DNA of 64,000 nucleotides from NCBI RefSeq assembly GCF_947623445.1, contig NC_135240.1, positions 8,308,001 through 8,372,000 of the forward strand, read 5' to 3'. The position numbers were made by a program, and so were the translations under genes. Below are positions 1 through 14,737 of this stretch, piece by piece. Position 1 is the first letter of the stretch; every line of letters starts with the position of its first letter. The notes under the pieces were generated by a model, which was not told where the DNA came from, did no database searches, and worked only from the letters and a program-made list of their open reading frames with translations. This DNA comes from Clavelina lepadiformis (taxonomy: Eukaryota; Chordata; Ascidiacea; Aplousobranchia; Clavelinidae).

Positions 1-189
1 AGCTATGCAATTCTCTTTTTTAATATCTTTGTCACAAACCTTGCACTTGAAAGTTTCTTTTGCATGTTTTTTCGAAGTTTCTTTTGAAGTGTATGTTTTG
101 TTGCAAATGAAACTTTGATACTTTTTTTCACCCAAAGAACAATTCTGATTTTGGGACGAGGCTGTGGCCATTTTGTTTTCTTCATTCAT
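1..189 (-). CDS. C2H2 zinc-finger protein M1, 5' part only
   Basis: The coding strand runs off the left edge of the window. The reading is homologous to M2 (18435-19490) with an offset of 19301. The first in-frame ATG is at 187-189, followed by an Asn/Glu-rich start, a Ser-Gln stretch and a degenerate finger that lacks its first cysteine. It stops within the first true finger (CKVCDKDIKKENC). No stop is seen in the visible part. Upstream, in the same frame, a TGA lies close to the ATG, so translation most simply begins here. A candidate 3' splice site or trans-splice acceptor (pyrimidine tract ending ATTAG) lies near 320. Whether the rest of the gene is intact cannot be seen. Confidence 0.75.
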   Translation of the reverse strand, partial: MNEENKMATASSQNQNCSLGEKKYQSFICNKTYTSKETSKKHAKETFKCKVCDKDIKKENCIA

Positions 190-2836
190 TTTATATTTGA
201 CTCTTTTAGCTGGGTCAGAAGTTACGTTGAAAATTTCTGCTGGATCTTCAGGAGTCGGCGTCAAATTCAAAAAGCCAATGCGTTGAGCAATAGTTATAAA
301 ATCTCAGGAAAATTACCCCTAATTTGAAAAGTGCAGCTTAAACCACAAAATGAAATCAAATCAATTGAGTTAAATTCGGCTGAGTATTTCCGAAGATATT
401 ATATATAACAAGTTGAAAACGCATTATACTTGGCAAGACATCCTCGCTATGGTCATGCAAACACTTTGTAAAACCAAGATTTTTTAACAACATGTTGTCA
501 ATGTCATAAGAAGGATAAAAAAGTCGAATTGCTTTTACTGGAAACATAGCAAAGTTTTGAAAAAAATGTGCCATTACACTCCAACGCAACTATCCAATAA
601 ATCAATAAATGAAGAAATTATTAAATTATGTGAAATTTCTTTACTTAAGAATTCAATTAATAAGTAACTATAGGTAGCACGTAACCAACTGCATTTGTTA
701 ATAGTGAAACAACTGCATAGGAAACTACAAGGCGGCATGTAAGCATAATACTGTATTCATTTTATCGATAAGAGACTGAATACGCCTACATTTTAAGTCA
801 TCGGACAGATAGCTCAAACTCACTGGAAATAGGTAACCAGCAAGAAACCGCGAACCAACACCAAGAGGTAACTGAGTCATGCAATGTTTTTGTTCGCGAC
901 CTTAAATAATAAAAAACATGAGCTGCCCTTTGACATAAACTAGATAGGCTATTAGCAGCATGTTTCTTGCGACTGTGCGAACTCAAAAAACTCTTCTGAG
1001 CGTATCACCTATGGTCTTATCACACTATTTGCAAACGCAAGGACGCTCAGCTTGGTACCTTCTTACTTGATGTTTCATGATATGACAAAACTATGCTGAA
1101 AGATTCTTTATCATGTCCACAACATAGACAACTGTAAGAACAAGAAATAATTACTACTTTTATGCCAAAATATAAAACGTATACTGTTAGTTTTATCCCG
1201 CTTGAATTTCGGTTGCTGTCACACCTACCAAGCGATACAAGCTGATAACCTCCACTTGACTGGTCATATTGAAAAAACAATGTCCCTGTGTATAGTTCGT
1301 TTTACGTTTTGCGAAACTAGGGTAACCACTTGGAACGTTTTTAAAAATAGTTGGTACAAACAATTGAACGTCGATTTTTGAAGTATCTTTCCGAATGCAG
1401 CTGCGTTTACAAGTGGACACTTATCTGTCCGAGTTCTAAAATATTATGAACGTACGATTATAGTTAACAGCGCTGTATCTGAAACACTTTATCGATTGCC
1501 GCTTAGTGCTAGTATCACGTGAAATTCTGTTTCTTCCGTCCTTCCCACTTACAGCCGGTCAATATAGCCAATCTTTACTGTAAACAAGGTGAAAAGAAAA
1601 TATAATGACAACGTGTATTCTCAGCAATGAGTTATATTTAACAGCCTCGGTCTTCTCGTATAAAACCAAACAGTACAAAATTTCTTAGAGGTTCATAATG
1701 TTCCATAATGCTCAGACGATTTGAATTCTGTGCCAAACCCATCAACTCAGTTTCAAGCATGAAAAAGAACAAGCTATCAAAACCGGTACAAAAATTAAGC
1801 TATGAAATGACTCAATTATTCACAAAGCACTCCAGGGTCTTTCTACTTTGCGTGTAAAGTGCGAAGCGTATTGGTTGTAACAATGAGCATTCATTGAAGT
1901 GTTTTGACAATTTGGCAAGAAATCAAGGCACTATAGATAAACAATTGCAGTCTTTTAAAGGCCGCTGATTAAATCAATTTGGGATTAGCTCAAGTAAATC
2001 TGACATTTGACAAACATTACTAACAACAGGCCATACAAGACAGGCGAAATAACGTTTATATTGTTATGACGCAAATATTACGTTGTTGTCGAGGCAAATG
2101 TGGACACTTCTTAATTGCTGAAATCAGCTGGCAAATCTGGAAGAAGCTGTTTTCATTGTCTTTTAAGTTGCAATGATATAATCGTGCATCTGCTATTTCC
2201 CGCCCTATTAATTATTGCATAACGTTATATTTGCAATGATATACAAATCATTCTTTGTTCACACATAACTTTTATGCAATTGAAGAATAGATGATTGACA
2301 AGTTGTTCCGCAAACATGTTTTCTACCTCTGCTACATGTTATCTTATTTTGCAAATATGTTTTCTTCATTGCATTATGAGTTCAACGAATTCAAACAACA
2401 CCTGTGTGTGATTAACGACTTAATTGGTAAACATGTTTTTCTGCACGATTGACATCGTAACACCCGCATCGTCATTTTCAAAATAGACAGTGTTGATTGA
2501 CACTTATTCCCTTTCGTTAAAGATCCCATTGTTATAATTAGGACTTGACCTAAAATACTTCCAGACCAAATAATTTCCTGTTTATCAAGTGCATCGCATC
2601 TCAAGATAGAATTTTGTTTCTTTAACTCTTCCCATTCAGTGTATATATGTATCATTGCATGCTATAATTTCAGTACCAGTATTGAGTATTCAGTGTTTTG
2701 TGATGGAGGGGATATGAACGAATGAGAAGAGATAGATCATAACAACTCTTTGAACAATTTCCCTCAGTGACCTTGTAGTGGAGGGAGACACGCTTTGATT
2801 GCTAACGGGTTCTTAAAATCCTTTTTATGAACACCC
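190..2836. other. Spacer upstream of M1, no gene supported
   Basis: Non-coding by my reading. The same sequence recurs at about 19.5-23.0 kb and 37.55-41.65 kb with small indels. Short open frames here (for example 356-589 and 798-986) are carried along in the copies but show no codon-like conservation. A stretch near 430-590 is collinear with the extended upstream frame of M3 (up to 37782) and could be an old 5' exon. Confidence 0.6.
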
Positions 2837-3927
2837 TTGTGCGATGTGCCGGAAATAAACGAGAAAAAAGGAAGAGCATTTCAAAGCGTGTGAACGAGAA
2901 AAACAGTGCGTTTGCAATGCAAATTACATTCGGTTAAAGTTGGAAACAGTTTCTTTGGTGTTTCTTGGAAACGACCTGGTAATGTACTAACAGGAGTTTT
3001 CACACACGAAGTTTTTCAGAGCAAGTTTTAAAATATACCAACGATAATTGCAGTGTTCTGAAAAAGCAAGGGTAATAGATAGGAGTATAAACTTTATAAG
3101 TTTATAAACTCCAATTGCTAACTGGAAACACTTTCCTAAGAATGATGTGGCGGTACTAAAAGTTTAAAAATCTCAATTGTTAACTGGAAGACTCATTTCC
3201 AAGAATGACATAATGGTATTAAATTTGCCACACAGGCCGCCACATTCCTCCCCCGCTACGGAAGGAAAAAGATAAGAATTAAAATGTAACAAACTGAAGA
3301 CGGCAAAGGCGAGCGAGCACAAAGAACAAAATGAAGTTATATGCCAGGGGTGGCCAACAAGTCAGAGACTAAGAGCCTCACGTCTTACTGTGTTAACCGC
3401 AAAGAGCCACATCTTAAAGATTATGATTTATGACGCTGTTTCTTATTACGTCATAATAATGCATCAGATATTGTTTCAGTTTCATCATCTTTATTCTGGG
3501 TCGAAATCTGATGTAATCAGTCATTATTTAGCAAATATAAATTGAACATTAGCCAGTAAAGATTCCTTTTCTGTATTATTTATCTGCCAAAAATGGGTAA
3601 AATGTGCTCTCTTTAGTGCTTTAGTATCTATAACTTTACGTCTGCGTCTGCGCATATCTCGCGCAGAAGTTTGAGCTTATAAAACATTGTGCGATGTGCC
3701 GGAAATATACGACAAAAAAGGCATGAGCATTTCAAAGCGTGTGAACGAGCAAAACAGTGCGTTCGCAATGCAAATTACATTCGGTTAAAGTTGGAAACAG
3801 TTTCTTGGAAACGACCTGGTAACGTACTAACAGGAGTTTTTACACACGAAGTTATTCAGAGCAAGCTTTAAAATATACTAACGATAATTGCAGTGTTCTG
3901 AAAAAGCAAGGGTAATAGATAGGAGTA
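2837..3927. repeat. Insertion bounded by ~245-bp direct repeats
   Basis: Present only in unit A; units B and C run straight through this site. Two near-identical direct repeats, 2837-3087 and 3687-3927, both start TTGTGCGATGTGCC and end AATAGATAGGAGTA. They flank about 600 bp of unrelated sequence. The interior holds two diverged tandem copies of a ~57-bp motif (about 3113-3228) and a hAT-like end starting CAGGGGTGGCCAAC at 3345. No coding capacity is seen. The layout resembles a small terminal-repeat element without genes, but I find no clean TSD, so local duplication around an insertion is an equal alternative. Confidence 0.6.
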
Positions 3928-4874
3928 ATATTGAAAGCATTGAAAATGAAATTATTTGGATCATCAGTATTTAATGTTATATAATCTATTCAACTGAAGT
4001 TTAGGAATTTCATCGATCGAATAATGGAAATACGTTATATCAGAAGGAATGCTTGCCTGAACGCATAGAACGCAATACAAAAGACGCAGTATATGTTTCT
4101 TGATTAGAGAGTGCAGATGTTCGGCTTAGTAAACGTCGTTTTCTCAGCATTAATAGTTTAGTTTAATTATTAAGTCTAATTTCATGTAGTGTTTATAGAT
4201 ACAGACCAAAAGAAACAGAAAAACTTGAACCAGAACGAACAAGAAAGAAAGCAATAATTTAATGTGCAAGGTTTTTTTAACTGCGGGCAGTGGTACGCTT
4301 CCCGCTAATAAGCCCTTATTAAGTCGACAATGGAAGTCGATTATTTTCCAAAATGACAGAACGATAATGCAAACACTAGATTCCCAATAAGTGGCTTGGG
4401 ATATGACCACCATGTATTTTGGGAGTGTGTGAAGGCAAAATAGGAATTTCGTATACTTTTTTATTCGTAACATATACTAAGCCGTTAACTTACTTATTGC
4501 CTTGCTGAGTTGTAAAATATCAAGCAAGCCAGTAGGCTACCACGCCTTGAATAGAGAAGCTCTGAGCGTTATTACTGTGTTGGCTCAGGAACTGGCCAGT
4601 TGCAGTTCAGCAGTTGGAGAGTTGGAGAGTACGTTCGAGTGTCGAATTAGTCACCACATGCTGAACACACCATTTATCACATGCAGACAAATGGACGTTT
4701 AATTGTGTGTGTCAGCAGGACTCTCACAAATGAAAACCAGAAAATCCCTAAAGCTATGCCAATAAATCCCTAGATAGCATGCAAAATCCATAAACCATAA
4801 TTAGCGCGTTATACTATTATGTTATCACACTAAGGCGATTATATTTTGACCTAAAAACTGAAACTATCGCAAAT
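3928..4874. other. Spacer, no gene supported
   Basis: Shared with units B (about 23040-24000) and C (about 41690-42811 and 47912-48308). A long hydrophobic frame on the minus strand (4150-4473) is broken in unit C by a change in a T-run and partly deleted in unit B, so I do not call it a gene. The gypsy element of unit C is inserted at the site matching about 4470 here. Confidence 0.6.
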
Positions 4875-5550
4875 GATGTTTTATTGTCTTCGGCATTATT
4901 TTAAATGACATAAATTAGGTAGAGCGTGAAATTTCATGCTATATTCCCTCCTGAATAGTAAGTAATTCCTTAGGGTATTCACCCATTGGATTGTAAAAGA
5001 GGGTTTCTTTGTGACGAAATAGAACGTAAATTATTACGACGTAATAAAACCTTGAAGTCGGTTTTTGTAGTCCTACAATGTAGGTGGTACGAGAAAGCTG
5101 CATGAACCAAAAAAATGGTACGCGAGTACTGTAGATAAAATTTGGGAACCACTGCAAGACAATTGTTGAAAATTTGTTTGCGACTTTTCAATCACACGAT
5201 TGTTGTTAATCTGTACTACGTAGAACAAGCTGCAGGATAGGCTAGCAAGGTTGCAAATACTTACAGATTTGTATAGTAACAGCTTTTTTAGTAATTTTTT
5301 TGAGGCTTTGTTAATGTCAAACTTTAACAAGTGATTCTTACGTGTATAGGTAGCAGTTTTAGTGTGGAATGCTCAATATAGTTTTGTGGTTACTAACTAG
5401 CTTTATCAGTTCATCTCTAACAAGCTTATTATTGTAAATAATGTTATTAATAAACTGTAGTTGTCTTGTCCATTTCATGCACTCGCATGGCCCGCTTGTC
5501 TAAGTTTAAATATTTTTTGGCCCCCGATCTGAAAAGCTTGCCCACCCCTG
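4875..5550. mobile_element. Remnant of nested hAT-like elements (unit A)
   Basis: This is the right-hand part of the nest that is whole in unit B. The inner element ends TTTGGGAACCACTG at 5154. The outer element ends GCTTGCCCACCCCTG at 5550, followed by CTCTAAAC, which is the outer element's 8-bp target duplication in unit B. The left ends of both elements are missing. Unit C (48309-48974) has lost the same part with the same junction. Confidence 0.8.
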
Positions 5551-5558
5551 CTCTAAAC

Positions 5559-6539
5559 TAAAGTTACGTGATGTAGGCTATCTAAAGCAAAACATAAGCA
5601 AGAGCTGATTCGCAATAAGTAGACAATGGGCCATTTACAACAGTATAAAGTAGGCTACAAGGTGTACAATGTAAAATGACAAGTTCACCTACAGTGCAAC
5701 CTCTATGACACCACGACCATGCAGTTTGTAAAAAATTTTGACTTTTTAAACAATTTTGACAAATATTTGACTTGTTTTGACTTTTTAAAAAATAATCGCC
5801 CTACTTATCATATTACCTCAAAGATGGCTAGTGGGGGTAGATTGATTACATGCTAAAAGCGAAATCTTAGTAAGTACTTTATACCTATCAACAATTTCAA
5901 AAATCCCTAGATCATCAAAATCTCTAAACGTGTCCCTAAAAAGGGCTAAAATTTGCAATTTGGAACTAAATCCCTAGAAGTGAGAGCGCTGTGTGTGAGA
6001 TCTCTTGTAGACCTACATCTAGAATGATAAATAATTAGCCTATGCAGTATTTCCTGTTGATAATAGTAAATCTTATCTATACAAGAAGATCTACGAAGGT
6101 TGATTATGTGGACGCCGTGCCTAGTATATACTGTTGCAATATGTTTTTTGAGGTAACGCGGAAAAAAGCAAATGATGCAGTTTCCACTTTTTTATCTACA
6201 AACATATAAAGAAACACTCAGTCAATTTTAACTAATTTGTTTTGTTCAGTTCGTTACCTAATCTAATTTCCTGTTACAATAGGGGAAAACTTTTTGACAA
6301 TAATACAAGGATTGCCTCAGCTCAACGCAACTGCGGTTTGCAACTTGCGCAAAATCCTTTTGTAGAAACGTCGTCGCAAAACACAAGGGGAAGGAAGGAA
6401 CAATTTCTTCTGATTCAACGTCTGACCCAGCAAAAGCCGATAAGTCAAAAATGCCCGAAGCTACAAAGTAGACACAGCCTCGTCGCAGAGTTTCTTTTTG
6501 GGAAAAGAAATTTGTCAATTTCTCTTTTGCAACGAAACG
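5559..6539. other. Upstream region of P1
   Basis: Non-coding, repeated before P2 and P3. A pyrimidine tract ending GTTACAATAG near 6281 is kept in all three copies and could be a 3' splice or trans-splice acceptor. The 250 bp after it align with the 5' part of the M genes, but the frame is interrupted several times, so it is either untranslated leader or decayed coding sequence. Confidence 0.5.
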
Positions 6540-7499
6540 ATGAACTCAAAAGATAGCTTGACGAAACATGTAAAAGAAATTTTCAAGTGCAAGGTTTGTG
6601 ACAAAGATATTAAAAAAAATAATTACGCAGCTCACAATCGTATCCATACCGGGGAAAAACCATACAAATGCGATCAATGTGGAAAATCTTTTACTCTAAA
6701 AAGCACCTTGAAAACTCATTTGAAAAGTCATTCTTCGGAGAAACCTTTCACCTGCCAAGTTTGTGAAAAATCGTTTGCTTTAAAACAAACTTTAAAATCC
6801 CATATGAAAACACACACTGGAGAGAAGCAACATCCCTGTGAAGTCTGTGGAAGGTTATTTGCAACAACGGGAACGAGGCAATCTCATATGAAAGTGCATA
6901 CTGGTGAACGCTCACATAAATGTGAGCTTTGTGATAAATCATTTTCCCAAAAAAATAATTTGAAAAGTCATATGGTTGTTCACACCCGGGAAAAGCCATA
7001 CTCATGTCAAATTTGTAACAAAGGGTTCTCTCATCGGAGCACAGTGATAACTCATATGAGAACTCACACTGGTGAACGACCGTATTCTTGTAATCTTTGT
7101 GAGAAAACTTTCATTCGATCGTCTAATCTAAGGACCCATCAGAAAATTCATACAACGGATTCAAAATGTTTTACTTGTACAATCTGTGAAAAAACATTTC
7201 GTCACCTCCGAAATCTAAATAACCATACAAACATGCACAATGGACGGAAGAATTACTCATGTGATTTTTGTCAGATGTCTTTTCGGGAATCAGGCCATTT
7301 ATCCAATCACATTCGAACGCATACTGGCGAACGTCCTTACTCTTGTCAACATTGTGATTATAAGGCAGCTAAAAATTCTACCTTAAAAAGGCACGTCAGA
7401 ACTCAACACACAGGCGAGTGCCCTTATGTTTGCGATGTGTGTGACAAATCATATGCTCTGTTGGATTACTTAAAAGCTCATATATGCAAAGAACATTAA
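6540..7499 (+). CDS. C2H2 zinc-finger protein P1 (11 fingers)
   Basis: A 319-residue protein made almost wholly of C2H2 fingers with TGEKP-type linkers, so probably a nuclear sequence-specific DNA-binding protein. Start at ATG 6540, the first ATG in the frame; the frame is open further upstream but has no ATG. Finger 1 is atypical, with 11 residues between the second Cys and the first His. Fingers 2-9 are canonical. Fingers 10 and 11 have a four-residue His-His spacing. No KRAB, ZAD, SCAN or BTB domain is visible. The gene is head-to-head with M1. AATAAA lies at 7667-7672. The array is open and all zinc ligands appear present. Compared with its paralogues it differs mainly at helix positions -1, 2, 3 and 6. 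Confidence 0.9.
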   Translation: MNSKDSLTKHVKEIFKCKVCDKDIKKNNYAAHNRIHTGEKPYKCDQCGKSFTLKSTLKTHLKSHSSEKPFTCQVCEKSFALKQTLKSHMKTHTGEKQHPCEVCGRLFATTGTRQSHMKVHTGERSHKCELCDKSFSQKNNLKSHMVVHTREKPYSCQICNKGFSHRSTVITHMRTHTGERPYSCNLCEKTFIRSSNLRTHQKIHTTDSKCFTCTICEKTFRHLRNLNNHTNMHNGRKNYSCDFCQMSFRESGHLSNHIRTHTGERPYSCQHCDYKAAKNSTLKRHVRTQHTGECPYVCDVCDKSYALLDYLKAHICKEH

Positions 7500-9679
7500 T
7501 ACAAGTGTTCAAGAATACAATTTGTCACTTTGTTATTTGAAGTTCAGTGTTTGTATGTTGGAGAACAATTGCCACTTGTTCTATTTTATTACGATTGCAA
7601 AACACGTAGTTAGTGAATGTAATTTTCTGTAAATATTGTTCAGTTGTTGGATGTTTTAGTTTTGCAAATAAATGTAGTAAATGTAATAAAATGTAAAGTA
7701 ATGTAAATGTAATGTTACGTAATTAACGAATGATTCAACTGGGAGCCAATTGGCTCACTTAAGGAGGAATTCTTTATTCCTGAAAGGAAATGTTTTCTAA
7801 GGAAGGATTGAGAAGTGAAAACTGTTAATGGAAAAGCCCGAAGTTTGAGATAAGTAAATAAAAAAATTATTTTTAACGTTACTTGTGCTCAGAAGGTGTA
7901 GAGTGTAGACTGTTTAGGCTGCTATAGCTATCCTTTTCAAATCGGACAGATGTTATCATGTTTCATTTATAGCTGTAACATCAGAAAGTTTGGTAGTATT
8001 CAGCAATAACTCAAAAGTAGGCCTTCTGAGAAGTCATAATTGTACCAATAAACAGTTCCTTGACTATTTTATTTGAAGTACGCCGCAGGTAAAAGTTAAA
8101 CAAAAATTACCAAAATATTTACAAAATGATGATAGCATAAAACCAATCCATGTCTTGAAAACCCAATTGATGTGGTTAGATTTCCAAGTCTGTGCTAAGT
8201 ACGACAAATTAGCTATGGTGGCAGAGCAAACATTTATGCCATTTCCAAGTACAAATATTTAGTTAAATGTTATACCAAGATTTTGACCAAGAAAAGAAGA
8301 ACGCAGAAAACTTCGATCCAAGCTGATACGCTTTTCTCCTCGAATTTTTCAGTTAATTTTCCAAATAAGGGTTAAAGCTTTCAAGTTTCAACATAAAGTT
8401 GACTTTAAATTTGTTTGACAGGAAGAAAGTGATAGTGTCTGGGAAGGCATGTGGTAAAAACGTTGAGAACCACTGGTCGAAACTTTAAAATACCAAAAAG
8501 GGAACTAGATTTGTCACAAACTTTGTTCCTCACGTGTTGCGTAGTTGCTTAGAGTGTTTTCCGTTGATGCGTTTTTACCAATTAGCACCTTTTGCGTGTT
8601 TGTTGTTAAATATTTTAATCACTTGATTTGGAACCCTCGTTCAATATAAAGATTGTTGCTTTTTGGCCTTGTTTTAAATCGGTGTCTGGCGGAGACCAAT
8701 TAAATGTGACTTTTCGAAGATGATCGGTTTGTTTTATCAGCGTGATAACGCTACACAGTCTTACAGGTGAAGGTTACCCACAATTATTCATAGTTAAAGG
8801 CGCGCCACCGTAAACGTGAAATTAAGCCAGGCTACATAAACGGGAAAAGTTTCGTTACAGATTAAAAACTTGTAGAGAAGTAGAAGTTTGATGCTTTTCA
8901 TTTGTTTTTTTTTCGACTTCAGTCAAAATTTCCATTTTAAAACATATTTCTGTCCTTATCCATACTGTGATAATATTTTCAGGCATATTGCATTCCTAGT
9001 CAAGTTGTTAAATTTGGACTTATTTCAGAGACCACATGAGGAACAAAATTATTCAAAATGGTTGGAAAAGTTTTGGTGGTAAAACATTGGTGTACGAAAA
9101 CCACATCACAGGTGAACCGCTCGCTGACAGTTTATTTAGAGAAAGCTACAGGCGCGGTGAAAAAATACCAACAACAATAAAGTAGGTAAGACAAACTCGT
9201 AAAAGAAAAGACAGTGGAAAATGGCATTCTGGAAAAAGCATAAACGAACACCGTCTCTGATATAAACTTATCAGTATACTTCACAGTGTAAACCTTATAC
9301 AAAACCTCATACAAATACCACGAGGTTGATTTTACAGTTTATTTTGTTTTAAACCGGCAATAAGCTACAAGCTGCTTTAAGCAAAGTGCTAGCTTGAAAT
9401 GCTGAAGAATCTATGACCGAAAAAGTTTTCTGGTCAATGATATTTAGTACGAATTAATAAACCGGCGTTTGCGGTTTAAATCAAAATACGTCACAGTGGA
9501 CATATATGGCTATGATCGCGTTAAATATACTGATACGGTAATCATAAAGTACAAGTCATCGCTTAGGCATGGAATCACTTGGCATCTCTTCCGCAGAAAA
9601 CTTTACACGCATTGGCGGTGAGGCGACTTCATAAAACGATGCACTGCACGAATGGGAGTGAAAAAGAAGACGACTCCAG
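7500..9679. other. Region between P1 and STK33 copy
   Basis: 3' flank of P1 followed by non-coding DNA shared with units B and C. It includes the palindrome GAGCCAATTGGCTC near 7744 and a ~118-bp block (8708-8824) that in unit B is found relocated next to the 3' end of P2. No gene recognised. Confidence 0.55.
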
Positions 9680-12119
<2,440 letters not shown>

Positions 12120-13764
12120 CTGCAAAAAAAGGAATTATTTAACTACCGCGACAAGAGTTTCAATTCAAGAGTTAAAACACTAAAAATGCTGTTGTTTTAT
12201 AAGTTATACGACAACCAGAATAGTCGGCGTAAGGTTTTTGCAAAGAAACAAGCAAATGGAAAAAGGGAAATCTCTGTAATAATACTAGTAAATTAAGTTG
12301 AGACTAGAACATCGCCCACTGTCAAAAAGCAAATTTTAGAAGTCATATTGTAAGTATCGGTATAATATAAGCTAAAAGTATTATAAGCTAAAACAGCATG
12401 GTAAACTCAAACATATTCTATCTTGTAACGTAATTCATTTTGACAGTAACTGCTTTGATATTATCGTACGGATGGATTTATGACTGGAATGATTACTTAC
12501 GACGCAACTGACTAATTAATAAGTCCAAGCCTGTTTGTAGGCAGTGATAGTGCTTTATAAAGATTTACGGTTTTGAAACGTGTTTTTGGAAAATTGCTGC
12601 TTGCGACTGTAAGTGTATTTGTTTCAATTGAATTCATGTCAATATACATTATTTCGTTTGTCGTACATCTATTGTTGTATCACTTGTTCAAAAGGCAACT
12701 AGTATAATGACGTGGGCAACCCAATATGACATTTTGGACCACTCTTTATATGAGACTGAGCTTATCAGGCTGCATCTTTTTCAGTATCCATTGTGCTTAT
12801 TATTTTATGACACCATTATTCCTCTTTCACCGATTGTTCCACAACTGTTTTTTTTATCTATTTTCTAAGGTTTCCATTATGTTTTGTTATTACATGTAAG
12901 AGAACAAAAACTTTCTTGTTATCCAACCGAACACGTGTTATAGCGGCGCTATGGCTTCAACCAACATGACCGCCTTGTTTCCAGAAAATAGAAAAATCGC
13001 CAAAGAAGATACAAATTACTCCCTATATTTCGTTTTTTAATTCAGTAATATTATTTTGTTGCGTTTTTGAGCTTTAAGGTGTTTCTTGCAACTGTGATGT
13101 TTATAATTAATAGAATAATTGCTCAATTGCAGTGTTAATTATATGTTGGGTTTTGTATAATGTTGTTGTTACTGTTGTAGAATGTTTTACCCGGTTTGTA
13201 AATAAACGTTGCTGGCAAGGTAATCTACGTAATCACTACTTTGCTGAAATATTGCCTCGGATAATTTATTTAGGGTATCGACAGGCGCAAGTTTAATCTT
13301 TTTTTTTTAAGAAAAACTCAGTCACACAGATATTTCTTTATTGTGAAATCATAAATGTCGTTTCTTGCTTGATGCTCAAACGCATGTTTAATATCTTAAA
13401 AGCACGGTAATAGACAGAAAACTTTCTATTGCAAATTTTGAAATATTACAGTTCTTGATTATATGGACTTAATAATTTTCTTGTACTTTTTGTAAGTATA
13501 TTAACACAATGAAGACTTCATCATTTTCTCGTAGCTCAAGCCAAAGACTGCTGTAAGAAATAAAATAACTGTTTTATTGCATGCCCAAAACATAAAAATT
13601 TAATACAGATTGCAGCTCTTGCCAAAATACTGTATAAGTGCCATTGTCCTATATTACCAAATATTTCTTGATGAAATTTTCTGTTACGTTGACAAAAACG
13701 TATATAATCTAAGCGCGCGTTTAGCGCAGCTATAGCCCAAATGCCGATAACGCGTATATACCTT
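12120..13764. other. Spacer between STK33 copy and thyroglobulin-domain gene
   Basis: Non-coding. The first ~170 bp continue the intron of the second STK33 exon-9 copy. From about 13135 rightwards it matches unit B (from about 30160). A TTTATT at about 13570-13575 gives an AATAAA signal on the minus strand about 190 bp past the stop of the thyroglobulin-domain gene. Confidence 0.5.
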
Positions 13765-14399
13765 TCATTGGCAGGAAACTTTGCCCGTATCAATATCAAA
13801 ACGGCCGGGCAAACTATTTCCACGTGAATCGACGCACCAACAATCCCCGGTAAAGCCGTAGCACTGCTCGGGCATCCAATTCCCGTCGTCGGCACATTTC
13901 GGGAACCAAGGTCCATCCTGTATTCCCGGATTATTTTTCACAATTTCCTCAGACTGGCGATAGACATCCAAGCAGCACTCAAGCGGGCCGTCGTTGTAGG
14001 TCATCGTGTCAGGGAGTACAGATCCATCGGGCTTGCTGCACCAACAGGCCCCGGTAAAAGAAAGGCACTGCTTCGGGAGGAATTTACCATCCTGGTCACA
14101 CTGTGGGCGCTCTGGACCATCCATAATACGCGGATTTTTCTTCATAAATCTTTCTTCAATCAATCGCGTCATTGTTTCACAAGGTTTCAAATCATCTAAG
14201 AAACAAGTTTGGAAACTTTATATAGATTTAATTTCGTAAACGTGGAATGAAATGGTGAGAATACTAAAATTACAACGCTTTCCATTTACTGGGATGCGCT
14301 GCGTATGGCAAACATGTCACATTATCATCACTTACCACCTTCTGCAGTTCCAAGGTTCGCCGTGCAGCAGAGCACCGAAAAGATTATCAACGCGTGCAT
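13765..14399 (-). CDS. Secreted protein with two thyroglobulin type-1 domains (copy A)
   Basis: Two exons: 14336-14399 (signal peptide) and 13765-14195, joined by GT-AG (donor GTAAGT, acceptor TTTCTTAG). The product is 164 residues. Residues 1-18 form a hydrophobic signal peptide (MHALIIFSVLCC), so the protein is probably secreted. Domain 1 spans Cys27-Cys95 and domain 2 Cys96-Cys163. Each has six cysteines with the family's CWC motif (domain 2: GDCWCVD) and the PKQC or PEQC pattern. Known thyroglobulin type-1 proteins include cysteine-protease inhibitors (thyropins) and extracellular-matrix proteins; inhibitor activity here is inference. An X-box-like motif lies 285 bp upstream. The paralogue at 31062-31696 is also intact, with only a few substitutions, none at a cysteine. 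Confidence 0.88.
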
Positions 14400-14683
14400 T
14401 TTAATTCGCAGGTTTTCCTTTACGTCTAACCGTCCAATATATCCTGCAAAAGAAATTTTAAAGGTTTATGCAAATGCGCTGTCTGAAAGCGTTAATGATG
14501 TTGCGACTGCTGTAATGCGAACAGTACATAGCTGCATGGAAATATATACTGCGAATTAAAAGCCACGTAATTCACATCAGCTTCATAGTTGTATAGACAA
14601 TCAATTAATCCAGCCATTGGAAATGTCACAGTGAGGAAACAAAAGTAAAGATTAACTGTTGTGACGCAAATGCTGTATGTTGT

Positions 14684-14697
14684 GTTTCCATGGTAAC
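14684..14697. promoter_or_regulatory. Candidate RFX X-box
   Basis: GTTTCCATGGTAAC, an inverted repeat close to the RFX consensus (GTNRCC-N-RGYAAC). It lies about 285 bp upstream of the ATG of the thyroglobulin-domain gene. The same motif is at the same distance in unit B (31981-31994). RFX sites often mark cilia or sperm genes; that role here is inference. Confidence 0.4.
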
Positions 14698-14737
14698 AAG
14701 CGTTCAATTGCTACAGCATATCCTTGAATGCTACCAG

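Noticed and set aside
356-986. Short frames 356-589 and 798-986 repeated in unit B
   Set aside because: They are alike only because the units are recent copies; unit C breaks both.
2837-3927. LTR retrotransposon with short LTRs
   Set aside because: No TG/CA ends, primer site or TSD that I can defend, and no coding part; described as a direct-repeat-bounded insertion instead.
4150-4473. 107-codon hydrophobic frame, minus strand
   Set aside because: The unit C copy is shifted by a T-run change and unit B lacks part of it. No sign of codon-level conservation.
8708-8824. Conserved block with GCGTGATAACGC, considered as a tRNA or small RNA
   Set aside because: No cloverleaf, no TTC loop sequence and no recognised snRNA or snoRNA boxes. 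Kept only as a relocated block.
13536-13916. 126-codon minus-strand frame next to the thyroglobulin-domain gene (also 30833-31213)
   Set aside because: It overlaps the second thyroglobulin domain in a different frame; the cysteine-patterned frame is the real one.
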